Positions 8,337 through 16,703 of a DNA stretch of 64,000 bases are shown piece after piece. Below the pieces are notes generated by a model, which saw only the letters and a list, made by a program, of their open reading frames with translations, had not been told where the DNA came from and made no database searches. Each line of letters opens with the position of its first letter. The first letter of the stretch is position 1. The stretch is from Clostridiales bacterium (GTDB taxonomy: Bacteria; Bacillota; Clostridia; Lachnospirales; Lachnospiraceae), in contig JAAYPT010000105.1 in assembly GCA_012519695.1 (NCBI GenBank), positions 34,767 to 98,766 on the forward strand, given 5' to 3'. The position numbers were made by a program, and so were the translations under genes.

Positions 8337-10121
8337 ATGAAGAAACGAGTAGCAGATATTATCATGGATACATTGATAGAATATGGGGTCACAGATTGTT
8401 TTGCAGTTGTAGGCGGTGGAGCAATGCATTTGGATAATGCTTTGCTGGTATGCGACAAGATGAATAAATACTTTAATCATCATGAGCAGGCATGTGCTAT
8501 GGCGGCGGAAGCATATGCGCGATACAGTGGAAAAATGGCGGCTGTTTGTGTAACTTCCGGACCGGGAGCTACCAATACACTAACAGGTGTTATGGGAGCA
8601 TGGCAGGATAGTCTGCCGATGATTGTTCTTTCCGGACAGGTTCGCTATGAAATTTCCGTTCCGAAGTCAGGTCTGAATCTTCGCTATAGAGGTATTCAGG
8701 AATTTGAAATCATACCAACCGTAAAAAATATGACAAAATATGCAGCAATGCTTACCGACCCGTTAGCGGTAAAAAGAGAAGTGGTAAAAGCAATTCAAAT
8801 CGCCATGGATGGAAGACGTGGACCGGTATGGCTGGACATTCCTCAGGATATTCAGAATGCAAGGGTAGAGGAAGAAGAATTGTATGCAATAGAGCCGTAT
8901 CAAAGCAGTGTTCCAGAAGCGACAGGGGAAGAAGTAGAAAAGGTATTGAACATATTACAGGAAGCAGAAAGACCATGTATTCTGGCAGGTTCGGGAATCC
9001 GAAGCAGTCATTCTATGGAAGCATTTCTGAAATTTGCAGATAAAATGCAGATTCCGGTTATCGGAGGAGCATGGGTTGCAGATAATTTATATATGGAGCA
9101 TCCACTTTATTTCGGACCATCCGGAAATATAGGACCAAGAACCGGAAATTTCATTTTGCAGAATGCAGATGTAATTCTTGCTTTGGGAAACAGTCTGGGA
9201 TTCCGACAGACTGGATTTAATCAGGAAGGATTTGCACCGAAAGCGAAAATCTATATGGTGGATGCAGACGCAGACGAAGCGAAGAAACCGGGAATAAAAA
9301 TTGCAGGTTTCATACAGGCAGAATTGAATAAATTTTTTGAAACAACAGAAAGTCTGGAAATTTCGGTAAAAGAACATAAAGAATGGATGAATTATTGCAA
9401 TAAATTAAAGATGAGATTCTCACCTTTCGAAGCAGTTGAAAAAGGAGTAGACTTGAATGAAAGAGTTTGTTCCTATTATTTTTGGAAGGTATTTCAGAAG
9501 TATGAGCCGGAGGATAGCATACTGGCGCTTGGAAATAATACAGCAAATACAGCAAAACTTCAGGTTGGAATACAAAAGAAAGAACAGCGTGTTATTACCA
9601 ATTATACATGCGGTTCTATGGGATATGATGTGCCGGCAGCGGTAGGAGTAGCGGTAGCCTCCGGGAAAAAAGTATATTGTGTCACAGGGGATGGAAGTGT
9701 TATGATGAACTTACAGGAACTTCAAACCATTGTACAGTATAAGTTACCGATACATTTGACGGTATTTTCCAATGAAGGATACGGAGCAATCCGACAGACA
9801 AGTAAGAACTTTTTTAATGGAGCATATATTGGATGTACACCGGATACAGGAGTGAGCTTCCCGGATTTCAAAAAAGTGGCAGAAACATTTGGATTTCGAT
9901 ATATTTGTTGCCATAATAACGGGGAAGTGGAAAAGTGCATTCAGGAAATGATGCAGAGTAAGGAAAGAGTGTTACTGGAGGTGTTGCAGGCATTTGATGA
10001 TCCGGTTACGCCAAAAGTTATGTCAAGATTGGATGAAAACGGAAAAATGCTGACACCTGCATTGCAGGATATGTATCCGTTTTTAGAAAAAGAAGAAATG
10101 GATAAGTTAATGTTTAATTAA
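8337..10121 (+). CDS. Acetolactate synthase-like TPP enzyme (YerE-like candidate)
   Basis: This 594-residue protein has the three-domain layout of the acetohydroxyacid synthase/pyruvate oxidase family. The catalytic Glu that activates TPP is in NHHEQACAMAAEAYAR at residue 50. The TPP-binding motif begins GDGSVMMNLQEL near residue 443 and continues to SNEGYGAIRQ. A housekeeping acetolactate synthase would normally lie with ilv genes. Here it sits among sugar-nucleotide genes, and rfbF, rfbH and rfbG are in the same locus. YerE of Yersinia belongs to this family and adds a two-carbon unit from pyruvate to a CDP-3,6-dideoxy-4-keto sugar. I infer a similar C-C bond forming role. Confidence 0.75.
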   Translation: MKKRVADIIMDTLIEYGVTDCFAVVGGGAMHLDNALLVCDKMNKYFNHHEQACAMAAEAYARYSGKMAAVCVTSGPGATNTLTGVMGAWQDSLPMIVLSGQVRYEISVPKSGLNLRYRGIQEFEIIPTVKNMTKYAAMLTDPLAVKREVVKAIQIAMDGRRGPVWLDIPQDIQNARVEEEELYAIEPYQSSVPEATGEEVEKVLNILQEAERPCILAGSGIRSSHSMEAFLKFADKMQIPVIGGAWVADNLYMEHPLYFGPSGNIGPRTGNFILQNADVILALGNSLGFRQTGFNQEGFAPKAKIYMVDADADEAKKPGIKIAGFIQAELNKFFETTESLEISVKEHKEWMNYCNKLKMRFSPFEAVEKGVDLNERVCSYYFWKVFQKYEPEDSILALGNNTANTAKLQVGIQKKEQRVITNYTCGSMGYDVPAAVGVAVASGKKVYCVTGDGSVMMNLQELQTIVQYKLPIHLTVFSNEGYGAIRQTSKNFFNGAYIGCTPDTGVSFPDFKKVAETFGFRYICCHNNGEVEKCIQEMMQSKERVLLEVLQAFDDPVTPKVMSRLDENGKMLTPALQDMYPFLEKEEMDKLMFN

Positions 10122-10138
10122 GGACTGGGAGAAGAAAA

Positions 10139-11272
10139 ATGATACATTTAGCAGAACCAAATTTAACAGGAAATGAGAGAAAATATTTAAATGAGTGTAT
10201 AGATACCACGTTTGTATCTTCCGTTGGTGCATTTGTGAGCAAGTTTGAAGAGGAAGTGGTAAGGGTTACAGAAGCAGATTTTGGAACCGCAGTTTCTTCT
10301 GGAACCGCAGGATTACATATGGCATTGAAAGCAGTTGGAGTGGAAAAGGACGAGCTGGTATGTATTCCTTCTTTTACTTTTATTGCAACAGCGAATGCAG
10401 TAATGCATTGTGGGGCACAACCGTGGCTGATTGATATTGCAAAGGATTCATGGACCATGGACCCTGATGTATTGGCACAGGAATTGCAGGAAAAGGCAGA
10501 GGTAAGAGACGGAAAAGTTTATCACAAGTCCAGCGGAAAAAGAATTGCAGCAATTATGCCGGTGTATACGTTGGGAATGCCGGCAGATATGGATAAGATA
10601 AAGCGTATTGCAGCAGAATATCACCTTCCGGTGGTTGCCGATGCAGCAGCGGCAATTGGTGCCAGATACAAGGGAAATAATATTGGAAAAATCGCAGATG
10701 TTACGGTATTTTCTTTTAATGGCAATAAAACCATTACCTGTGGCGGAGGCGGCGCACTTGTTAGCGCAAATCAGCAAATCATTGAAAAGGCACATCATCT
10801 GGCAACTACTGCAAGATGCGGTATCGAATACGAGCATGATATGGTAGGATACAATTATAGAATGACAAATATTCAGGCAGCAGTGGGTTGTGCACAGTTA
10901 GAGCGTGTAGACGAATTCGTAGAAAAGAAAAAATACATAAGAGAGTATTACAGTAAACATTTAAGTGGAATTAAAGATATTTCTTTCTTCCCGGAAGTAG
11001 AGTGGGCAGAAAGTGCATGCTGGTTTTCCGGTTTGGTTTTGAGTGATAAGTATGAAGTGAAAAAGGTTTGCGAACTTTTGAAGGAAAAAGGAATTGAAGC
11101 AAGAACATTCTGGAAACCGGTACATCAGCAGAAACCGTATGTGAATGAAGAACGGTCAGAAATGAAAGTTGCAGACAATCTTTGGAAACATGTATTAACA
11201 TTACCAAGTTCCACAGGAATTACTGAGGAAGAATTAGAGCAGGTTGTTAAGGCGATAAAAGAGATATTTTAG
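10139..11272 (+). CDS. legC: PLP-dependent sugar aminotransferase, LegC type
   Basis: This 377-residue enzyme belongs to the DegT/DnrJ/EryC1 family. The PLP-binding Lys is K197 in SFNGNKTITCGGGGAL. The phosphate-binding SSGTAGLH lies near residue 53 and ADAAAAIGA near 168. In the legionaminic pathway LegC converts the 4-keto-6-deoxy sugar nucleotide made by LegB into the 4-amino sugar, with glutamate as donor. The next gene encodes the N-acetyltransferase that would act on the product. The length and the opening IHLAEPNLTGNE fit LegC better than the RfbH-like paralogue at 21563, which has His in place of the active-site Lys. Confidence 0.8.
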   Translation: MIHLAEPNLTGNERKYLNECIDTTFVSSVGAFVSKFEEEVVRVTEADFGTAVSSGTAGLHMALKAVGVEKDELVCIPSFTFIATANAVMHCGAQPWLIDIAKDSWTMDPDVLAQELQEKAEVRDGKVYHKSSGKRIAAIMPVYTLGMPADMDKIKRIAAEYHLPVVADAAAAIGARYKGNNIGKIADVTVFSFNGNKTITCGGGGALVSANQQIIEKAHHLATTARCGIEYEHDMVGYNYRMTNIQAAVGCAQLERVDEFVEKKKYIREYYSKHLSGIKDISFFPEVEWAESACWFSGLVLSDKYEVKKVCELLKEKGIEARTFWKPVHQQKPYVNEERSEMKVADNLWKHVLTLPSSTGITEEELEQVVKAIKEIF

Positions 11273-11297
11273 TTGTGTGAACTTGAGATAGGAGTAT

Positions 11298-11951
11298 ATG
11301 GTGGAAGATATTATTCTATTGGGATTTGGCGGACATGCCAAAAGTGTCATAGATACCATTGAAAAGCAAAATAAGTATCAGATTGTTGGATTTACCGATA
11401 AAAGCCGGGACAAAGTATATAAAAAATATCAAACAATCGGGACAGACGATGATTTGGAGAAGATTTTTCAAAAAGGAGTGAAAAATGCTTTTATAACCAT
11501 TGGGTATTTGGGAGATTCCGCGATAAGAAAACAATTATTTTATCGTCTAAAAGAAATTGGCTACCATATACCGGTGATTGTTGATGATACAGCAGTGATT
11601 GCAACAGATGCAAGAATCGGAGAAGGAACGTATGTAGGTAAAAATGCAGTCATAAACTCCGATGCCAGTGTGGGAAAAATGTGCATTGTTAATACGGGAG
11701 CTATTGTAGAACATGATTGTGTGGTAGGTGATTTTTCTCATGTTGCAGTGGGAGCGGTTGTGTGTGGTATGTCAAAAGTCGGAGCAGAGACATTAATAGG
11801 TGCAAATGCTACTGTGATACAGTGTATGGACGTTGGAAATCAATCAAAAGTCGGAGCAGGAGCGATTGTATTAAAACAGGTGCCTGACAATACAACGGTA
11901 AGTGGCGTTTGGAAAGGAAGCAAGCAGCAGAGAGGTGACGGAAGTGAATAG
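11298..11951 (+). CDS. legH: NeuD/PglD/LegH-type N-acetyltransferase
   Basis: This 217-residue protein has an N-terminal Rossmann-like half (GFGGHAKSVIDTI) and a C-terminal left-handed beta-helix. The catalytic His lies in GAIVEHDCVVG at about residue 135 and the cap is VPDNTTVSGVWKG. PglD and LegH use acetyl-CoA to acetylate the 4-amino group made by the preceding aminotransferase. Its end overlaps the GTG start of the NeuB-type synthase by eight bases. The start may be ATG 11298 or GTG 11301; the AGGAG at 11290 is better spaced for the second. Confidence 0.8.
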   Translation: MVEDIILLGFGGHAKSVIDTIEKQNKYQIVGFTDKSRDKVYKKYQTIGTDDDLEKIFQKGVKNAFITIGYLGDSAIRKQLFYRLKEIGYHIPVIVDDTAVIATDARIGEGTYVGKNAVINSDASVGKMCIVNTGAIVEHDCVVGDFSHVAVGAVVCGMSKVGAETLIGANATVIQCMDVGNQSKVGAGAIVLKQVPDNTTVSGVWKGSKQQRGDGSE

Positions 11952-12942
11952 GGTATATATTATTGCAGAAGCAGGTGTAAATCACAATGGAAATATTGAT
12001 ATTGCAAAACAACTCATTGATGTAGCAGCGAAAGCGGGAGTAGATGCCGTTAAATTCCAAACATTTAAAACGGAGAGTCTGGTATGCAAAGATGCAAAAA
12101 AAGCAGAATATCAGACGGAAACTACAGATAAGGCAGAGTCGCAGTTTGAAATGTTAAAAAAACTAGAACTGACGCTAGATATGCATAAAGAATTAATAGA
12201 GTATTGCAAGCAAAAGAATGTTACATTTTTATCTACTCCGTTTGATTTGGAAAGCATTGACTTGCTGGAACAATTAGGAATGGAAGTGTATAAGATTCCA
12301 TCCGGAGAGATTACCAATTATCCATATTTAAAGAAAATAGGTCATACGGGTAAAAAGGTAATTATGTCCACGGGAATGAGTAGTATTGAGGAAGTAAGAC
12401 AGGCAGTAAAAGTTTTAAAGGAAAATGGTAGTAAGGAAGTAGTGGTACTTCATTGCAATACCGAATATCCAACTCCGATGTCAGATGTTAATTTGAAGGC
12501 AATGCTTACCTTGAAGGAAGAATTGGGATTAGAAGTAGGATATTCTGATCATACCAAAGGAATTGAAGTTCCCATTGCAGCAACCGCTTTGGGTGCAACT
12601 GTAATAGAGAAACATTTTACGTTGGATAAAAACATGGTAGGACCTGACCACAAAGCAAGCTTAGAGCCGGAAGAATTAAAGCAGATGGTACAGGCAATCC
12701 GAAATATCGAAAAGGCATTAGGCGATGGTAAAAAAGAACCATCCCAATCAGAGAAAAAGAATATTCAGGTGGTACGAAAAAGTATTGTTGCAAAGTGTGA
12801 TATATCAGCAGGAGAAACTTTTTCAGAGGATAATATTACCACGAAAAGACCGGGAACAGGAATCAATCCGATGAATTGGGAAAAAGTCATCGGAAAGAAG
12901 GCAAAGAAAAATTTTAAGGTAGATGAGTTGATAGAGTTATAA
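11944..12942 (+). CDS. neuB: Nonulosonic acid synthase (NeuB/LegI family)
   Basis: This 332-residue synthase condenses phosphoenolpyruvate with a six-carbon amino sugar to give a nine-carbon acid. The TIM-barrel motifs are AEAGVNHNG at the N-terminus, KIPSGEITNYP, STGMSS, HCNTEYPTP and GYSDHTKG. They are followed by EKHFTLDKNMVGPDH and a C-terminal SAF domain from about residue 275. I use the GTG at 11944, which follows AGAGGTG and gives a normal family length; upstream in-frame codons would overlap legH further. Beside LegB and LegC homologues it most likely makes a legionaminic-type acid rather than sialic acid, but the exact substrate is not proven by sequence. Confidence 0.85.
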   Translation: MNRVYIIAEAGVNHNGNIDIAKQLIDVAAKAGVDAVKFQTFKTESLVCKDAKKAEYQTETTDKAESQFEMLKKLELTLDMHKELIEYCKQKNVTFLSTPFDLESIDLLEQLGMEVYKIPSGEITNYPYLKKIGHTGKKVIMSTGMSSIEEVRQAVKVLKENGSKEVVVLHCNTEYPTPMSDVNLKAMLTLKEELGLEVGYSDHTKGIEVPIAATALGATVIEKHFTLDKNMVGPDHKASLEPEELKQMVQAIRNIEKALGDGKKEPSQSEKKNIQVVRKSIVAKCDISAGETFSEDNITTKRPGTGINPMNWEKVIGKKAKKNFKVDELIEL

Positions 12943-12958
12943 ATGGAGGAAAAATAAA

Positions 12959-13783
12959 GTGAATGCAAAATTTTCTAATATAGTAAATCAGAACAGACAT
13001 GAGTTACAGGAAGTGTTACCTTTAGAAACCCCATATTCTATGTTTGTTGATGTTTGTAATGCTTGTAATTTTAAATGTAAATTTTGTGCAATTCAATATG
13101 CAGATAGAAAGTTGCCATTTAAAAAAATGTGTATGGAATACGATCTTTTCAAAAAAGTGATAAATGATATAAAAGCATTTCCATCTCCGTTGAAGATGCT
13201 AAGATTAGCGGCAAATGGAGAGCCATTGATGAATAAGAGATTACCAGAAATGATAAAGTATGCAAAGGATGCAGGCGTTGCAGACCATATAGAGATTGTT
13301 ACGAATGCAAGTTTATTATCTCCGGAATTAAATAGGAAGTTGGTGGAAGCTGGCTTAGACAGAATTCGTATTTCTATTGAAGAAATTGATGCAGAAGGTT
13401 ATTATCGAATGTCTGGAGTTAAAATTGATTGGGAAAAATTTGTTGACAATATTCGTAATTTTTATGAAAATCGTGGACAATGTGAAGTATATATTAAGAC
13501 GGTAGATGCAGCAGTAGAAAGTGATGAAAAGAAAGAAAAATTTCTTTCTACATTTGGAAATATTTGTGACAGTATTAATATTGAACATGTTATTCCGATA
13601 TGGGCTGGATATAGTGAAATTAATGATGACTTTTCTATAGAAAATGTAGAGGGATTACATGGTCATGCTATACAAGGTGTAGATGTATGTCCATTTCCAT
13701 TTTATAGCTGTGTAATAAATCCTGATGGTGAGATTACTATTTGTTGTAATGATTGGGAAAGAAAAAAAGTATGGGAAATGTAA
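12959..13783 (+). CDS. Radical SAM protein, N-terminal part of a frameshifted gene
   Basis: Residues C36, C40 and C43 form the CxxxCxxC motif that binds the radical SAM 4Fe-4S cluster, and AANGEP near residue 83 is the SAM-binding region. The last 30 residues (VCPFPFYSC, INPDGEITICC) begin a SPASM domain that normally carries more cysteines downstream. The frame stops at 13781, eleven bases after an A7 run, while the rest of the SPASM domain continues in the -1 frame to 13974. The intact protein would be about 338 residues. It lies between neuB and neuC, so it may modify the nonulosonic acid or its glycan, but its substrate is unknown. The local sequence looks more AT-rich than its neighbours. 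Confidence 0.75.
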   Translation: MNAKFSNIVNQNRHELQEVLPLETPYSMFVDVCNACNFKCKFCAIQYADRKLPFKKMCMEYDLFKKVINDIKAFPSPLKMLRLAANGEPLMNKRLPEMIKYAKDAGVADHIEIVTNASLLSPELNRKLVEAGLDRIRISIEEIDAEGYYRMSGVKIDWEKFVDNIRNFYENRGQCEVYIKTVDAAVESDEKKEKFLSTFGNICDSINIEHVIPIWAGYSEINDDFSIENVEGLHGHAIQGVDVCPFPFYSCVINPDGEITICCNDWERKKVWEM

Positions 13784-13974
13784 AAACAGAGAGCATATAT
13801 GATGTGTGGAATGGACCAAAGTATTATTATTTTTTAACAGAAATGCTGAAAAATGGTAGGAAAAAGAGTTGTCCAGAAGTATGTGCTAAATGTGAATATC
13901 CTTGTTACGATGCAGTAGACCATTTAGATCCTTATCGTGAAGAGGTTTTAAAAAAATTTATAGACAGGAATTGA
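13753..13974 (+). CDS. SPASM C-terminal part of the frameshifted radical SAM gene
   Basis: This frame carries MGNVKTESIYDVWNG, followed by CPEVCAKCEYPC. These are the usual tail and auxiliary-cluster cysteines of a SPASM domain. It has no ribosome site of its own and its only candidate start is a TTG inside the upstream frame, so it is not a separate gene. It is either the product of -1 frameshifting or transcript slippage at 13762-13768, or the broken end of a mutated gene. It ends four bases before neuC. Confidence 0.7.
   Translation: MGKKKSMGNVKTESIYDVWNGPKYYYFLTEMLKNGRKKSCPEVCAKCEYPCYDAVDHLDPYREEVLKKFIDRN
13762..13768 (+). other. A7 slippery site at the radical SAM frameshift
   Basis: Seven consecutive A residues lie in the phase A_AAA_AAA relative to the upstream frame (codons AGA AAA AAA GTA). 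A -1 slip here joins the radical SAM frame to the SPASM frame, giving ERKKSMGNV. The same effect would follow from RNA polymerase slippage, or from a one-base length change in the run. Confidence 0.6.
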
Positions 13975-13978
13975 TAGA

Positions 13979-15145
13979 ATGGGGAAAAAAATATGTGTAG
14001 TAACGGGAACAAGAGCAGAATATGGATTATTAAAACCAATTATTGAAAAAGTACATCAATCGGAAGAATTGACATTACAATTGGTGGTGACGGGAATGCA
14101 TCTTTCACCGGAATTTGGTTTGACATATAAGGAAATCGAAAAGGATGGTTATCCCATTTGTACCAAGATAGAAATGCTTTTAAGTTCTGATACCACAGTA
14201 GGTATAACAAAGTCTATGGGAGTTGCATTGATGGGATTTGCGGACTGTTTTGAACAGCAAAGACCGGATATACTTATAGTATTGGGAGACAGGTATGAAA
14301 TATTCATGGCGGTTTCGGCTGCGATGATAGCCAGAATACCCATTGCGCACATTCATGGGGGCGAATTGACAGAAGGACTTATTGATGAGGCAATCAGACA
14401 TTCTATAACCAAAATGAGCCAGTTGCATTTTACAACAACAGAGGAATATCGGAATCGGGTAATACAGTTAGGCGAGCAGCCTTCAAGAGTTTATAATGTG
14501 GGAGCACTAGGTGTCGAAAATATTAAAAATATAAAACTGTTAGAGAAAGCAGAACTGGAAAAACGGTTAGAATTTACATTTTCGGATAAGACCATTCTGG
14601 TTACTTACCACCCGGTTACATTAGAAAATGCCACATCAAAAGAGCAGTTTGAAAATGTGCTAAATGTTTTGGAGAAACATAAGGAATTAAAAATTATTTT
14701 TACAAAAAGTAATTCGGATACGGACGGAAGAATTATTAATCAGATGATAGATGAGTTTGCGAAGGTGAATCCGGAACGGTGCGTAGTATTTACCTCTATG
14801 GGACAGTTACGTTACTTAAGTGCTTTGCAATTTTGTACAGCAGTAATGGGAAACTCCTCAAGTGGTATTATTGAAGTTCCTTCTTTTGGGATTCCGACGA
14901 TTAATATCGGAGAGCGGCAAAGGGGAAGAGTTTGTGCCGAGACAGTCATAAATTGTGGAAATGGTACAGAAGAAATTGAAGAGGCATTGCAACAGGCATT
15001 GTCCGTAGAGTTTAGGAATGCTATTCGTTATTGTAAAAATCCTTATGAGGGAGAAAATACCTCAGAGAAGATAATAGAAATTGTAAAACATAGTCTGAAT
15101 CAGGGAATAGAGGTTAAGAAAAAGTTTTATGATATGGGAGAATAG
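13979..15145 (+). CDS. neuC: UDP-GlcNAc 2-epimerase, hydrolysing (NeuC/LegG family)
   Basis: This 388-residue GT-B-fold enzyme begins with ICVVTGTRAEYGLLKP, which is typical of NeuC/LegG. Further signs are LGDRYEI, HIHGGELTEG, TYHPVT and the late MGNSSSGIIEVPSFGIP. It releases the nucleotide and inverts C-2, giving the free amino sugar that the NeuB-type synthase uses. In the legionaminic route LegG yields a 2,4-diacetamido-2,4,6-trideoxymannose. The gene lies between the radical SAM and formyltransferase genes with two-to-four-base spacing, so it is part of the same operon. Confidence 0.85.
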   Translation: MGKKICVVTGTRAEYGLLKPIIEKVHQSEELTLQLVVTGMHLSPEFGLTYKEIEKDGYPICTKIEMLLSSDTTVGITKSMGVALMGFADCFEQQRPDILIVLGDRYEIFMAVSAAMIARIPIAHIHGGELTEGLIDEAIRHSITKMSQLHFTTTEEYRNRVIQLGEQPSRVYNVGALGVENIKNIKLLEKAELEKRLEFTFSDKTILVTYHPVTLENATSKEQFENVLNVLEKHKELKIIFTKSNSDTDGRIINQMIDEFAKVNPERCVVFTSMGQLRYLSALQFCTAVMGNSSSGIIEVPSFGIPTINIGERQRGRVCAETVINCGNGTEEIEEALQQALSVEFRNAIRYCKNPYEGENTSEKIIEIVKHSLNQGIEVKKKFYDMGE

Positions 15146-15147
15146 GT

Positions 15148-16032
15148 ATGAGAATTGTATTTGTTGGTTGTGTAAAGTCATCAGAAATCTTTTTAAAAAA
15201 GTTAATTGATACAAGAGCAGATATTGTGGGGGTAATAGCCAAAAAAGAGTCAAAGTTTAATTCAGATTTTGTTGATATGGGCTTCATTTGTGAAGCAAAT
15301 AATATTGATTATTTGTATGTAAAAAATATCAATGATGCAGAGACGAAAGATTATATAAAAAAGAAAGAACCGGATATGATTTTGTGCTTGGGCTGGTCAC
15401 AACTTTTGGATGAGGAAGTATTAAACATACCGAAAATAGGTAGTATCGGATTTCATCCGGCAGCCCTGCCAAATAATCGCGGAAGACATCCGTTAATATG
15501 GGCATTGGCATTAGGATTGCAAAGTACGGCATCTACACTGTTTTTAATGGATGCGAAAGCGGATACAGGAGTAATTGTTTCACAAAAACCGGTCATTATT
15601 GACTATGAAGACGATGCATCTACGTTATATGATAAAGTTATGAAAGTTGCAGCAAATCAGTTAGAAGAAGTACTGGATGCTTTTGAACATGGTACGGTGC
15701 ATCTGATTCCACAGGATTTGTCTAAAGGAAATTCCTGGAGAAAAAGAGGAAAGTGTGACGGTCAGATTGATTGGAGAATGTCAAGCAGAAGTATTTATAA
15801 TTTAGTTAGGGCATTGACCAAGCCATATGTGGGAGCGCATTTCGTATACGGTGATAAGGAATATAAAGTTTGGAAGGTAAGAGAAATTGTTACTAAAGAG
15901 TACGAGAATATTGAGCCGGGTAAAGTTATTTCCGTAAAGAGTAAAAATAATTTTACAGTTAAGGCAGGAGAAAATGTAATAGAAGTTTTGACGTGCGATG
16001 ATATAGAGCTAAATGAAGGAGAATATTTATGA
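15148..16032 (+). CDS. Sugar N-formyltransferase (Fmt-like fold)
   Basis: This 294-residue protein has the Rossmann fold of 10-formyl-tetrahydrofolate transferases plus a C-terminal small domain (KVWKVREI) like that of methionyl-tRNA formyltransferase. The catalytic His is in FHPAALPNNRG near residue 108 and the Asp is in ADTGVIVSQ. In classical enzymes the residue two before that His is Asn (N-x-H-P); here it is Gly (GFHP). The position beside neuC and a PIG-L deacetylase suggests that it formylates an amino group on a nonulosonic acid or another amino sugar. It is not a housekeeping fmt, which would lie near def. Confidence 0.75.
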   Translation: MRIVFVGCVKSSEIFLKKLIDTRADIVGVIAKKESKFNSDFVDMGFICEANNIDYLYVKNINDAETKDYIKKKEPDMILCLGWSQLLDEEVLNIPKIGSIGFHPAALPNNRGRHPLIWALALGLQSTASTLFLMDAKADTGVIVSQKPVIIDYEDDASTLYDKVMKVAANQLEEVLDAFEHGTVHLIPQDLSKGNSWRKRGKCDGQIDWRMSSRSIYNLVRALTKPYVGAHFVYGDKEYKVWKVREIVTKEYENIEPGKVISVKSKNNFTVKAGENVIEVLTCDDIELNEGEYL

Positions 16033-16688
16033 ATGTATTAGTGGTATCCCCACATCCGGATGATGAGACATTAGGTGCAGGTGGAACAATTTTAAGGTTA
16101 AAAGAAGAGGGAAACAAGATATTCTGGCTTAATATTACAGGAATGACAAAAGGTGGAATATTTTCCGAAGAAATGCAGGAGAGACGCAAGGAACAGTTAA
16201 AAAAAATAGAAGATTTCTATAAATTTGAAGGGACATACAACCTGAATTTGCCGACTGCTCAACTGGATAGTTATAATACTTCAGATGCAATAGATAAAAT
16301 CAGAGAAGTATTTACAAAGGTGCAACCGGAAATGTTAATTTTACCGGATTACAACGATGCACATTCAGATCATAAGAAAGTTTTTGAATGGTGCTATTCC
16401 TGTTCTAAGGTTTTCAGATTTCCATATATTAAGAAAATTATGACAATGGAAATTGTATCAGAAACAGATTTTGGAAAGCCGGAAAATCCGTTTATTCCAA
16501 ATTTTTATGTAGATATTACGGAGTATCTGGAAAAGAAAATTAATGCTTTAAATATTTATGATACAGAACTGGGAGAGCCACCATTTCCAAGAAGTATTGA
16601 ACATGTAAAGGCATTGGCAACCGTGCGTGGTGCAGCAGCGGGTGTAAAATATGCAGAGACATTCAGAATGATTAAGTATATCATGTAA
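16029..16688 (+). CDS. PIG-L family N-deacetylase
   Basis: This 219-residue protein has the zinc-binding signature of the family, SPHPDDETLGAGGT at residues 6-19, and the second metal His in AHSDHKK near residue 120. PIG-L enzymes remove N-acetyl groups from amino sugars and related compounds. It overlaps the formyltransferase gene in an ATGA fashion, so the two are probably made together. The pair could exchange an acetyl for a formyl group on one nitrogen of the sugar. Confidence 0.8.
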   Translation: MNVLVVSPHPDDETLGAGGTILRLKEEGNKIFWLNITGMTKGGIFSEEMQERRKEQLKKIEDFYKFEGTYNLNLPTAQLDSYNTSDAIDKIREVFTKVQPEMLILPDYNDAHSDHKKVFEWCYSCSKVFRFPYIKKIMTMEIVSETDFGKPENPFIPNFYVDITEYLEKKINALNIYDTELGEPPFPRSIEHVKALATVRGAAAGVKYAETFRMIKYIM

Positions 16689-16703
16689 AGTGAGGGAAAT
16701 AGG

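Noticed and set aside
8337..10121. Housekeeping acetolactate synthase for branched-chain amino acids
   Set aside because: No ilvN, ilvC or ilvD is near and the gene is packed between sugar-nucleotide genes, though sequence alone does not exclude it.
13753..13974. The SPASM tail as an independent gene
   Set aside because: Its only start is a TTG inside the upstream frame without a ribosome site, and its content is the missing part of the radical SAM protein.
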